Positions 24,053-30,861 of a DNA stretch of 41,672 nucleotides are shown piece after piece. Each line of letters begins with the position of its first letter. Positions within the stretch are counted from its first letter, which is position 1. The DNA is taken from the NCBI GenBank assembly GCA_944380415.1, contig CALWHN010000006.1, positions 1 to 41,672 on the forward strand, written 5' to 3'. A program made the position numbers and the translations under genes. The DNA comes from an uncultured Clostridia bacterium (lineage in GTDB: Bacteria; Bacillota; Clostridia; Christensenellales; UBA1242). Under the pieces are notes generated by a model. It saw nothing but the letters and a program-made list of their open reading frames with translations, did no database searches and was not told the origin of the DNA.

Positions 24053-24421
24053 ATGTTGCCAAAACAAAACAGATTAAAGAAAAACAAACAATTTAATTAC
24101 ATTTACAAGCACGGCCAAACTAAGCACGAACAAAGCCTTTCACTAAGTTACATCAGAACAAAATTTAAACCCTTTAAAATCGGATTTACTGTCAGCAAAA
24201 AAATCGGGAACAGTGTTGTTAGAAGCAGGGTTAAAAGGCTTCTTAGAGAAGCTGCAAGGCAAGAGATTAAAAACTTTAATTCAAATTACAATTACATTTT
24301 TATTGCAAGAGAAAGCATAACGGAAAAAAACTTTGAACAGATAAGGGCGCAAATTGTTAAATTATTGGAAAAAGCAGGCCTTTATTTAAAAGAAGAAAAC
24401 AAGCCACAGGGCAGTTCATAG
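24053..24421 (+). CDS. rnpA: Ribonuclease P protein component
   Basis: Protein subunit of RNase P, which helps the RNA subunit bind pre-tRNA leaders. The 122 residues include LKKNKQFNYIYKHG, KIGFTVSKKIGNSVVRSRVKRLLREAAR (the family's RNR motif region, here RSRVKRLLREAAR) and the C-terminal YIFIARESI. The ATG at 24053 is chosen because AGGAG overlaps the rpmH stop 5 nt upstream and gives the normal length. The frame stays open back to a GTG at 23873, overlapping all of rpmH, which would make a 182-residue form. Confidence 0.95.
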   Translation: MLPKQNRLKKNKQFNYIYKHGQTKHEQSLSLSYIRTKFKPFKIGFTVSKKIGNSVVRSRVKRLLREAARQEIKNFNSNYNYIFIARESITEKNFEQIRAQIVKLLEKAGLYLKEENKPQGSS

Positions 24422-24694
24422 ATGAAAGTTGTAAAAATTTTAACATATCCAATTAGGATTGTTTTTGTTGGATTTATCAAGTTTTATAAATTTTTTATAA
24501 GTCCAATTTTGCCAAATACGTGTGGATTTACGCCAACGTGTTCGCAGTATATGGAACTTGCAATCAAAGAATTTGGCCCGATAAAAGGGCTTTGGATTGG
24601 AATAAAAAGACTATCGCGATGTAGGCCAAAAGGAGGATGTGGGTTTGACCCAATTCCTTTAAACATTAAAGGAGAAGTAAAATGGCTTTTTTAG
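24422..24694 (+). CDS. yidD: Membrane protein insertion efficiency factor YidD
   Basis: Small membrane-associated protein that assists YidC-dependent insertion. The 90 residues contain the family pattern: IKFYKFFISPILPNTCGFTPTCSQYM, AIKEFGPIKGLWIGIKRLSRC and PKGGCGFDPIP, with the conserved cysteines. It begins one base after the rnpA stop and overlaps the start of yidC by 13 bp, so translation is probably coupled. Confidence 0.95.
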   Translation: MKVVKILTYPIRIVFVGFIKFYKFFISPILPNTCGFTPTCSQYMELAIKEFGPIKGLWIGIKRLSRCRPKGGCGFDPIPLNIKGEVKWLF

Positions 24695-26037
24695 CAAAAA
24701 TTTCAAGTTTTCTTGGCGCGGCAGAAATAAGCAGACCAACCGGTGTTTGGGAACAAATTATAATGGCTTTCCACAACGGAATTCCAAACTATGCTTGGGC
24801 AATTATAATCTTCACATTGGTCTTAAAAATTGTTCTTTTGCCGCTGGACTTTTTTAACAGGAGAATGACTGTTAAAAACACAAAAGTCCAAGCCGTTATT
24901 CAGCCAGAAATTGAAAAAATTCAAAAAAAATATGGCAATAACAAGCAGATGATAAATCAAAAAACAATGGAGATTTACAAAAAGTATAATTACAATGTAA
25001 CAGGCTCCTGCGTTTTAATGCTTGTTTATATGGCGCTGACTTTATTCATCTTCATAACGCTTTTTTCAGGCTTAAACTCAATGGCGGCATATAAAGTTGG
25101 CTATCAATATCAAGAGATGGAAAAAGTTTATGACTCTGTTGTAGCAGAAAGCGGCTATGACGCCTACCTCGAAGCTTATGACGTAAAGGAAAAGGAAATT
25201 TACGACGCGGCATATTCTCTTGCATACACCGAAAAACAAAACCAAATAATTTCAGAAAAGGGTTATTCAAGCAGCGAGCAGCTTACTGCTGAAGACATCG
25301 AACAAGCAGTCCAATATGCTCAGCAGCAGGCAACGGAGGCAATTGGCCTTGAGGAAAACATTCAACAAATGATCTCTTCTGCAATGCTTGCAAGCGGAGG
25401 AAAGAGCGAGGCAGAGTTTTTAACCCAAATTAATGAAGCTGTTTTAACAAAATATCACGAAGTTAAGGACAGCTGGCTTTGGATTGACAACGTTTGGAAA
25501 AGCGATGTTCCATGGACGAATTCACTTGCAAGCTTTGACGAATTTGTTTCTCTTGCAAGAATAAGTTATGTTAGCGAACTTGGCGAAGGCCAGGAGGAAA
25601 CATTTAACCGAAGGCTTGAATCCAACCGCGCGGCAGACGAAGAAAAATATGCAAACATTATGAATGCAATTTCTGGCGAGAACCGCGAAAATGGATATTT
25701 AATAATACCAATCTTGGCTGTTGTTATAAACGTTTTGTCAATTTTGGCAACGCAAGGAAGATTAAAACTTCCAAAGAAAAAAGACAAAACTCAAGTTCAA
25801 AACGGAGAGGAAAAGAAGAAAAAAGCTCCGGGTGGAATTGTCATGCTAATTTTAATTCCAGCATTGATGTTCTACATCACGCTTTCATACAACGCAGTGT
25901 TTGGTCTTTACATCTTGATGAGCTCACTGATTGGTGTTTTGACAACGCCGCTTATCAACTTTGGAATTAAAAAGCTTGACGAATTTTCAGAGAAAAAGAA
26001 AAGCAAAAACACAGAGCAGCCTTCTTATAAAAGGTAA
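24682..26037 (+). CDS. yidC: YidC/OxaI-family membrane insertase with enlarged extracytoplasmic loop
   Basis: Inserts and folds membrane proteins. The 451-residue sequence has the YidC core: first helix WAIIIFTLVLKIVLLPLDFF, cytosolic coiled loop (QPEIEKIQKKYGNNKQMINQKTMEIYKKYNYN), second helix, then late helices at about 340-360 and 380-430. The hydrophilic-groove Arg of Gram-positive YidC (near the LLLP turn) is Lys49 here. Between helices 2 and 3, where the usual SWLWIDNVWKSD segment is kept, there are about 110 extra residues before it and about 75 after, Glu/Gln/Ala-rich and helical. No lipobox. GGAG lies before the ATG, inside yidD. Confidence 0.95.
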   Translation: MAFLAKISSFLGAAEISRPTGVWEQIIMAFHNGIPNYAWAIIIFTLVLKIVLLPLDFFNRRMTVKNTKVQAVIQPEIEKIQKKYGNNKQMINQKTMEIYKKYNYNVTGSCVLMLVYMALTLFIFITLFSGLNSMAAYKVGYQYQEMEKVYDSVVAESGYDAYLEAYDVKEKEIYDAAYSLAYTEKQNQIISEKGYSSSEQLTAEDIEQAVQYAQQQATEAIGLEENIQQMISSAMLASGGKSEAEFLTQINEAVLTKYHEVKDSWLWIDNVWKSDVPWTNSLASFDEFVSLARISYVSELGEGQEETFNRRLESNRAADEEKYANIMNAISGENRENGYLIIPILAVVINVLSILATQGRLKLPKKKDKTQVQNGEEKKKKAPGGIVMLILIPALMFYITLSYNAVFGLYILMSSLIGVLTTPLINFGIKKLDEFSEKKKSKNTEQPSYKR

Positions 26038-26049
26038 AAAGGAGAAAAA

Positions 26050-26877
26050 ATGAAAAGTTGTGAAGGAATTGGAAAGACAATTGAAAAGGCAATTGAAAAC
26101 GCGCTTTTAGAGCTTAAAGCTCCAAGAGAAGACGTTGACATTAAAATTTTGGAAGAGGGAGGCCTTTTTAAAAAAGCAAAAGTTTTGGTTTCGATTTCAG
26201 AAGATTGCATCGAAAAATATGAAAGAAAAACCTTGGCAAGCGATGACGAAGTTGAAGAGGTTTTGGACATAAAAGCAATCTTTGCAGACGCCCCTTCTCT
26301 TTCTGAAAAAGAAGAAAAAAAGGAAAGGAAAGAGCAGTTAAAACAAGAGAAAAAAGAGGAAAAGAAGGAAGAAAAAACTTTAAAGAAACAAGAAGTTTCT
26401 GAAAAAATTTCTGGAATTGAATTTATTAAAGGGCTTTTAAATCTCTTTAAAACAGATTTTCAAATTTACAGCCAAGAAAGCGAAGACGAAATTTTTGTTA
26501 AAGTTGAAGGCGGAAACACTGGAGATTTAATTGGCTATCGCGGAGAATGTTTAAACGCAATTCAATACATTGCAAGCGTTGTTGAAACAGAGTTTAGCGG
26601 GAAGAGAAAAAAGTTTATCTTAGACATTGAAAATTACAGGGGAAGAAGAGAAGAGACGTTAAAAGCCCTTGCCCACAGAATGGAAAACAAGGTTTCTAAG
26701 ACAAAAAGACCAATGAAACTTGAGCCGATGACGGCAAACGAGAGAAGAATTATTCACACAGAACTTCAAAAGAGTGAAACAGTTACAACAACAAGCAAGG
26801 GAACAGAACCTGCAAGATATATTGTAATTCTTCCTAAGCGTGAAGAAACTTCTGAAAATGAAGAGCAAGATTCTTGA
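26050..26877 (+). CDS. jag: Jag/KhpB RNA-binding protein
   Basis: SpoIIIJ-associated RNA-binding protein with three parts: the Jag-N domain (about 1-50, GIGKTIEKAIENALLEL and GLFKKAKVLVSI), a very basic and acidic Lys/Glu linker (85-118), a KH domain (about 120-195) with GxxG-type loop GYRG inside GDLIGYRGECLNAIQ, and an R3H domain with R232-x3-H236 (RRIIH). At 275 residues it is within the family range. AAAGGAG is spaced correctly before the ATG. It is last in the rpmH operon; no hairpin separates it from the next gene, which has its own promoter. Confidence 0.96.
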   Translation: MKSCEGIGKTIEKAIENALLELKAPREDVDIKILEEGGLFKKAKVLVSISEDCIEKYERKTLASDDEVEEVLDIKAIFADAPSLSEKEEKKERKEQLKQEKKEEKKEEKTLKKQEVSEKISGIEFIKGLLNLFKTDFQIYSQESEDEIFVKVEGGNTGDLIGYRGECLNAIQYIASVVETEFSGKRKKFILDIENYRGRREETLKALAHRMENKVSKTKRPMKLEPMTANERRIIHTELQKSETVTTTSKGTEPARYIVILPKREETSENEEQDS

Positions 26878-26902
26878 TTTAAAAAAATAGTTGTGATAAA
26901 AT
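26874..26902 (+). promoter_or_regulatory. Leaderless promoter of the 26910 gene
   Basis: TTGATT at 26874-26879 (overlapping the jag stop), a 17-bp spacer ending TGA, and TAAAAT at 26897-26902. The GTG start is 7 nt downstream. Confidence 0.6.
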
Positions 26903-26909
26903 AAAGGAC

Positions 26910-27569
26910 GTGAAAAAGATTTTAGGCGTCCTTTTTTTACTTTGTTTGTTTGCAATTCCAGTTGGTTTTGGAAATGTTTATGCGCAGGAAAGTCAAACAG
27001 TAAGCGTGTGCGCAAACGAGTGTAGCATATTTGCTGAGGCAGCAAGCGACAGCGACGTTCTCTTCAAAGCAACTTTCGGGACGGAGTTTGAATTAAACTC
27101 CCAGGAGCTTTTTATAAGCGGAGAGCTTTCCTTCTATCAAGTTAAGCTTCCAAGCGGAGGCGTTGGATACATTCTTTCAAATGCGGCTTCGCGCGAAGCA
27201 AGCTCACTAAATCGCGGCCTTGACCCAAACGCGAAAATTTTAAACCAGGACACGCCAGTTTACTCAATTGCATTTGAAGCTGAAGAAAATTTGTTAACTA
27301 TTGACGGAGAAAATATTAAATTAAATCAATATCAAGAAGTAAAAATAATTGATGGCTATGATAAAAACAAAGAATTTAATCAAATTATGTTTGAAATTAA
27401 CGGAACAATTTACACGGGATTTGTAAAATCTTCCGATTTAATTGTTGAGGGATTTAATGGAACAATTATTTTAATTATTTTTATATTTTTACTTGTTGCG
27501 TCAATAGTTCTTTCAATAATTTTAACAACAAGAAAAAAACGAAAAAAAGCAAAAAATAAAGCAAAATAA
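26910..27569 (+). CDS. Exported membrane protein, SH3-like fold possible
   Basis: A 219-residue type I membrane protein: signal peptide (MKKILGVLFLLCLFAIPVGFGNVYAQ), an outer domain of about 155 residues, one C-terminal helix (about 184-207) and a basic tail (TRKKRKKAKNKAK). The N-terminal part, including SVCANECSIFAEAASDSDVLFKATFGTEFEL and FYQVKLPSGGVGYILSNAASRE, follows the rhythm of bacterial SH3 domains, and a second similar unit may follow; this is a pattern-level call. The start is GTG at 26910, seven bases after a -10 element; AAAGG is too close to be sure it serves as a Shine-Dalgarno. A reductase gene follows after 24 bp. Confidence 0.7.
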   Translation: MKKILGVLFLLCLFAIPVGFGNVYAQESQTVSVCANECSIFAEAASDSDVLFKATFGTEFELNSQELFISGELSFYQVKLPSGGVGYILSNAASREASSLNRGLDPNAKILNQDTPVYSIAFEAEENLLTIDGENIKLNQYQEVKIIDGYDKNKEFNQIMFEINGTIYTGFVKSSDLIVEGFNGTIILIIFIFLLVASIVLSIILTTRKKRKKAKNKAK

Positions 27570-27593
27570 TAAATTAAAAAAAAGGGGGAAATT

Positions 27594-28184
27594 ATGAAAG
27601 TTTTAATGTTTAATGGAAGCCCAAGAGAAAATGGCTGTACAAACGCTGCTTTAAAAATTATTGCAGATCAGTTAAAAAAAGAGGGGATTGAATCAAAGAT
27701 TATTTGCGTTGGGAACAGGGAAATTTCAGGCGTTGGCGCCGGAGGAGACGACGCATTTATAAAAGAAATTGCAAGCCAAATTAAAGATTACGATGGCTTT
27801 GTTTTCGGCTCTCCGGTTTATTATGCCTCGCCAAATGGAACGATGATAAGCTTTTTAGACAGGCTTTTTGCGACCTGCAAAGACTTTGCATTAAAGCCAG
27901 CGTGTTGCGTCGTTTCCTGTAGGAGAGGTGGGGCAACAGCCTCTGTTGATGTTTTAAATAAATATCCAATGTTCTACAACATGCCGCTAATCTCTTCAAA
28001 CTATTGGAATATGGTTCACGGAAATTCGCCCAAGGAAGTTTTAAAGGACGAAGAGGGCGTTCAAACAATGGAGCTTTTGGGAAGAAATATGGCCTATTTT
28101 TTGAAGTGTATAAAATGCGGAAAAGAAAACAATTTATTTCCTCCAGAAATTCCAAATAAAATAAAAACAAATTATATTAGATAA
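27594..28184 (+). CDS. NAD(P)H-dependent FMN reductase, flavodoxin-like fold
   Basis: Flavodoxin-fold oxidoreductase of 196 residues. The phosphate-binding loop reads FNGSPRENGCTN (residues 7-17), and the second FMN-contact segment is GFVFGSPVYYASPNGTMISFLDRL. Several Cys occur later (CVVSCRRGG and a CIKCG pair near the C-terminus), which could be redox-active or bind a metal, though the four-Cys cluster of iron-sulfur flavoproteins is not seen. Substrate unknown. GGGGGAAATT precedes the ATG. It is co-transcribed with the membrane protein gene 24 bp upstream and closed by a hairpin. Confidence 0.85.
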   Translation: MKVLMFNGSPRENGCTNAALKIIADQLKKEGIESKIICVGNREISGVGAGGDDAFIKEIASQIKDYDGFVFGSPVYYASPNGTMISFLDRLFATCKDFALKPACCVVSCRRGGATASVDVLNKYPMFYNMPLISSNYWNMVHGNSPKEVLKDEEGVQTMELLGRNMAYFLKCIKCGKENNLFPPEIPNKIKTNYIR

Positions 28185-28213
28185 AAAAACCGCAAATTCT
28201 TGCGGCTTTTTTA
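28184..28213. terminator. Terminator after the reductase gene
   Basis: CCGCAA (28190-28195) pairs with TTGCGG (28200-28205) with flanking A and T runs. It lies between convergent genes and probably works both ways. Confidence 0.88.
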
Positions 28214-29224
28214 TTAATATCTGAATTTTTTTCTAATTTTTAAATTTCTTTTAAATTTACTTTCAGAAGGTTCTTCTTTTTGCTCTTGCTCTTCAATTTG
28301 ATTTTCAGAAGCCTCTTCCAAATTTTCAGGCGCAGGCTCTGTTTCCCCAATTGTTTTTTCTTGGCTAATTTTTGAATTTATATTTTCTTGCTCAATTTCT
28401 TGTTTAACAGCGTTGTTAAGTTCCGTTACGCTCTTTTGAATTTCCTCTTTAACAATTTCGGCAGCCTTCAGCTTTGCGTTGTCAAACTCTTTTTGAATTT
28501 CTTCGTTCTGCTCTAAAAACTTTTCTGGAAGCTTAATCAATTGCTCGGAAGTGATGTTCATAATTTTGACAATGTTTTCACAAACCATTTTTGAAAGCAG
28601 CATCATATAGTTGTCTCCGCTGATGTCAAGAAAATCAACTATAACTTTTTGGTCTTCAACTTGCATTATGTGATCGATTGCAGTTGTCAAGAAAACTTGA
28701 AGCTTTGAAATGCTGAAAGCGTTTCCGTTTGCTGCGGCTAAAATTGTCCACTTCATGTATTTTTCATAGTTCATAACGCAAAAGTCGTAGAAACCTTTTT
28801 TATAGCAAAAACCAAGAAAATCCTGGGCGCCAGGGTCGCTAATTGCGTTTGAGGTTATATTGTAAACGGCGTCGTCATATTCGTTCGACTCCTTAGTTCC
28901 TCTGTTTCGCTTTGCATAGAGTTCGTCCATCTGCTTTCTAAGCTCCATGAAAAGCTCGCGATATAAATAGACATCAAAAATTCCGCTGTCATTAAAATTT
29001 TCAGAAAGATTGATTCTTGCCCTCTTAACGCGAGGCGCAGCAGAAAAGTCAATTTCTCTCTTTTGAGGAGCCGGAGCTTCTTTCTGTTTAGAAGAGGAAA
29101 CTTTTGAAGAAGGTTTTGACGCCTTAGTCGAACTTTTTGACGCTGAACTTTTGGAAGCTTTAACTTCTTGCTTGGTTGAATTTTTTGTCTTAGAAGCTTT
29201 TGTTTCTTTCTTTTTTTCTTCCAT
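28214..29224 (-). CDS. Hypothetical protein with histone-H1-like Lys/Ser/Ala-rich N-terminus
   Basis: Not recognised. The 336 residues fall in three parts. Residues 1-55 are almost only Lys, Ser, Ala, Thr and Pro (for example KASKSSASKSSTKASKPSSK), like bacterial H1-type or intrinsically disordered nucleic-acid-binding tails. Residues about 65-265 form an ordered helical domain with VYLYRELFMELRKQMDELYAKRNR and several aromatic-rich helices (FLGFCYKKGFYDFCVMNYEKYMKW). Residues 266-336 are Glu-rich, then basic at the very end (SKFKRNLKIRKKF). There is no signal peptide or membrane helix, so it is probably cytosolic. AAAGGAG precedes the ATG. It lies downstream of cardiolipin synthase but has its own TGn-TATAAT promoter. 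Confidence 0.7.
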   Translation of the reverse strand: MEEKKKETKASKTKNSTKQEVKASKSSASKSSTKASKPSSKVSSSKQKEAPAPQKREIDFSAAPRVKRARINLSENFNDSGIFDVYLYRELFMELRKQMDELYAKRNRGTKESNEYDDAVYNITSNAISDPGAQDFLGFCYKKGFYDFCVMNYEKYMKWTILAAANGNAFSISKLQVFLTTAIDHIMQVEDQKVIVDFLDISGDNYMMLLSKMVCENIVKIMNITSEQLIKLPEKFLEQNEEIQKEFDNAKLKAAEIVKEEIQKSVTELNNAVKQEIEQENINSKISQEKTIGETEPAPENLEEASENQIEEQEQKEEPSESKFKRNLKIRKKFRY

Positions 29225-29246
29225 AAAAAATTCTCCTTTCTACTTT

Positions 29247-29255
29247 ATTATAACA
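29247..29255 (-). promoter_or_regulatory. Extended -10 promoter of the Lys/Ser-rich protein gene
   Basis: Minus strand: TGT directly before a perfect TATAAT (29252-29247), then GAAAGGAG and the ATG at 29224. No strong -35 at 17 bp. Confidence 0.6.
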
Positions 29256-29292
29256 AAACAAATCAAAAAAACTAAATATTTTAGTTGTTTTT

Positions 29293-30750
29293 TTAAAGAA
29301 GAGGAGCAAAGAGCCGGACGAAAACTTGAGAAAATTTATTGAAAATAAACTTTCTTTTGAAAAACGAGTTTTCAACTTTGGCACAGTGTGAGAGGTCAAC
29401 GAGGAAATAGTTTAAGTTTTGATCAACAAATTCTGCGTTAAACAAAAAGGCAGAAATTTCAAAGTTTAGGGCAAAGGAACGGTTGTCAAAATTGCAAGAT
29501 CCAATTGAAACAACTTTGTCGTCAATAATAATGCTCTTAGCATGAAGAAAGCCATCATAGCGATAGAACTCAATTCCGGTTGGAATAAGATCTTTAATAA
29601 AGGAAAGGGTTGCGGCATAAACAAATTTTTTGTCTGGCTTTGAAGGAATCATAATTTTTATGTCAACGCCGCTCATCTTTGCAATTTTAAGCGCACTTAG
29701 CATGGATTCGTCTGGAATGAAGTAGGGAGTTTGAATATAAATTTTGTCCTTTGCACTTAAAATCATTTTCAAAAGAGATTCCTTAATTGGCTGGTTTGGA
29801 AGGTCTGGCCCGCTTGTTATAATTTGGCAGCCAACATCTCCAAAATCTCCAAGCCTTGGGAAATAGCCCTCTGAAATTAAATTGTTCATGCTTGAACTTA
29901 TGTTTTTGCAATATCTCCAATCGTTGAAAAAGGCAATTTGAAGATCATGAACCGCGTTTCCAACAATTCGAATGTGGGTGTCGCGCCAAGGAGAAAGCCG
30001 CCTGCTTCTTCCCATGTGGTCGTCTCTTATGTTTATTCCTCCGGTGTAGCCAATTCGACCGTCAATTACCACAATTTTTTTGTGGTTGCGATAGTTTGCC
30101 TTAAAATTGAAAAGCCTAAAGCCAAACAGAAGCGGGAAAAACTCTGCAATTTCTCCGCCCGCTGCAACAAGCTGTTTAAAAAATTTTCTTGGCGTTTTAA
30201 GGCAACCAACGGAGTCGAAAAGAAGTTTAACCTTAACGCCTTCCTTTGCCTTTTGAATTAAAATGTCCATAACCTCGCGGCCAACTTCATCGTCCGCAAA
30301 GATGTAATACAATATATTAATTGAGTGTTTTGCGCGCAAAAGGTCTTTTTTTAAAGCAAGAATTTTGTCCTCTCCGTTTAAAAAAACGCGAACGGAGTTG
30401 TTTTTTAAATATGAGGAATTGCTGTTGTTTAAGTTAAACAGCATTAGGTCAAGGTATTTAAGTTCTTCCTTGGATATGTTTCGCGATGTGAAAAGTTGTT
30501 TTTGTTCTTTAACAAAATCTTCATAGCTCTTTGCATAAAGCCTTTTCTTTTTGAGCATCTTTTTTGTTTTATAGCTTAGGCCGCTTCCAACAATTCCATA
30601 AATTAAAAAGCCAATAATTGGAAGGAAATTAAGGACTATAAACCAGGAAACAATTGTGTGGGGCTTTTTTCTTTCAACAAAAATCATTGTCAAAATGCAA
30701 ACAATGTTGACGCAAAAAACGCTTATAATCAAAATTGCTAAAACCGACAT
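29293..30750 (-). CDS. cls: Cardiolipin synthase (phospholipase D superfamily)
   Basis: Membrane enzyme that condenses phosphatidylglycerol to cardiolipin. The 485 residues have two N-terminal helices (about 2-25 and 33-55) and two complete HKD motifs: H223-x-K225-x4-D230 in NYRNHKKIVVID and H403-x-K405-x4-D410 in FLHAKSIIID, each followed by a Gly/Asn-containing GGIN or SCNFDNRS segment. Length and layout are standard. AAGGATATT precedes the ATG at 30750. The promoter region is shared divergently with the large surface protein. Confidence 0.96.
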   Translation of the reverse strand: MSVLAILIISVFCVNIVCILTMIFVERKKPHTIVSWFIVLNFLPIIGFLIYGIVGSGLSYKTKKMLKKKRLYAKSYEDFVKEQKQLFTSRNISKEELKYLDLMLFNLNNSNSSYLKNNSVRVFLNGEDKILALKKDLLRAKHSINILYYIFADDEVGREVMDILIQKAKEGVKVKLLFDSVGCLKTPRKFFKQLVAAGGEIAEFFPLLFGFRLFNFKANYRNHKKIVVIDGRIGYTGGINIRDDHMGRSRRLSPWRDTHIRIVGNAVHDLQIAFFNDWRYCKNISSSMNNLISEGYFPRLGDFGDVGCQIITSGPDLPNQPIKESLLKMILSAKDKIYIQTPYFIPDESMLSALKIAKMSGVDIKIMIPSKPDKKFVYAATLSFIKDLIPTGIEFYRYDGFLHAKSIIIDDKVVSIGSCNFDNRSFALNFEISAFLFNAEFVDQNLNYFLVDLSHCAKVENSFFKRKFIFNKFSQVFVRLFAPLL

Positions 30751-30773
30751 AATATCCTTATTACTTTTCCCAT

Positions 30774-30782
30774 TTTATATCA
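30774..30782 (-). promoter_or_regulatory. Extended -10 promoter of cls
   Basis: Minus strand: TGA directly before TATAAA (30779-30774). The -35 is unclear. Confidence 0.45.
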
Positions 30783-30823
30783 AAAAAATTAATTTTGCAA
30801 ATAATAACATAGATAGAAAAAAA

Positions 30824-30852
30824 TTGGAGAAATTTGTTGAATGTGGTATTCT
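30824..30852 (+). promoter_or_regulatory. Promoter of the giant surface protein gene, near-leaderless
   Basis: TTGGAG at 30824-30829, a 17-bp spacer ending TGG, and TATTCT at 30847-30852. The ATG at 30862 is 9 nt downstream, leaving a leader of about 2-3 nt and no proper Shine-Dalgarno. Confidence 0.5.
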
Positions 30853-30861
30853 AAAAGAGAA

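Noticed and set aside
26659..27045. 128-codon minus-strand frame across the jag / 26910 junction
   Set aside because: It crosses a promoter and two well-supported plus-strand genes and has no ribosome-binding site.
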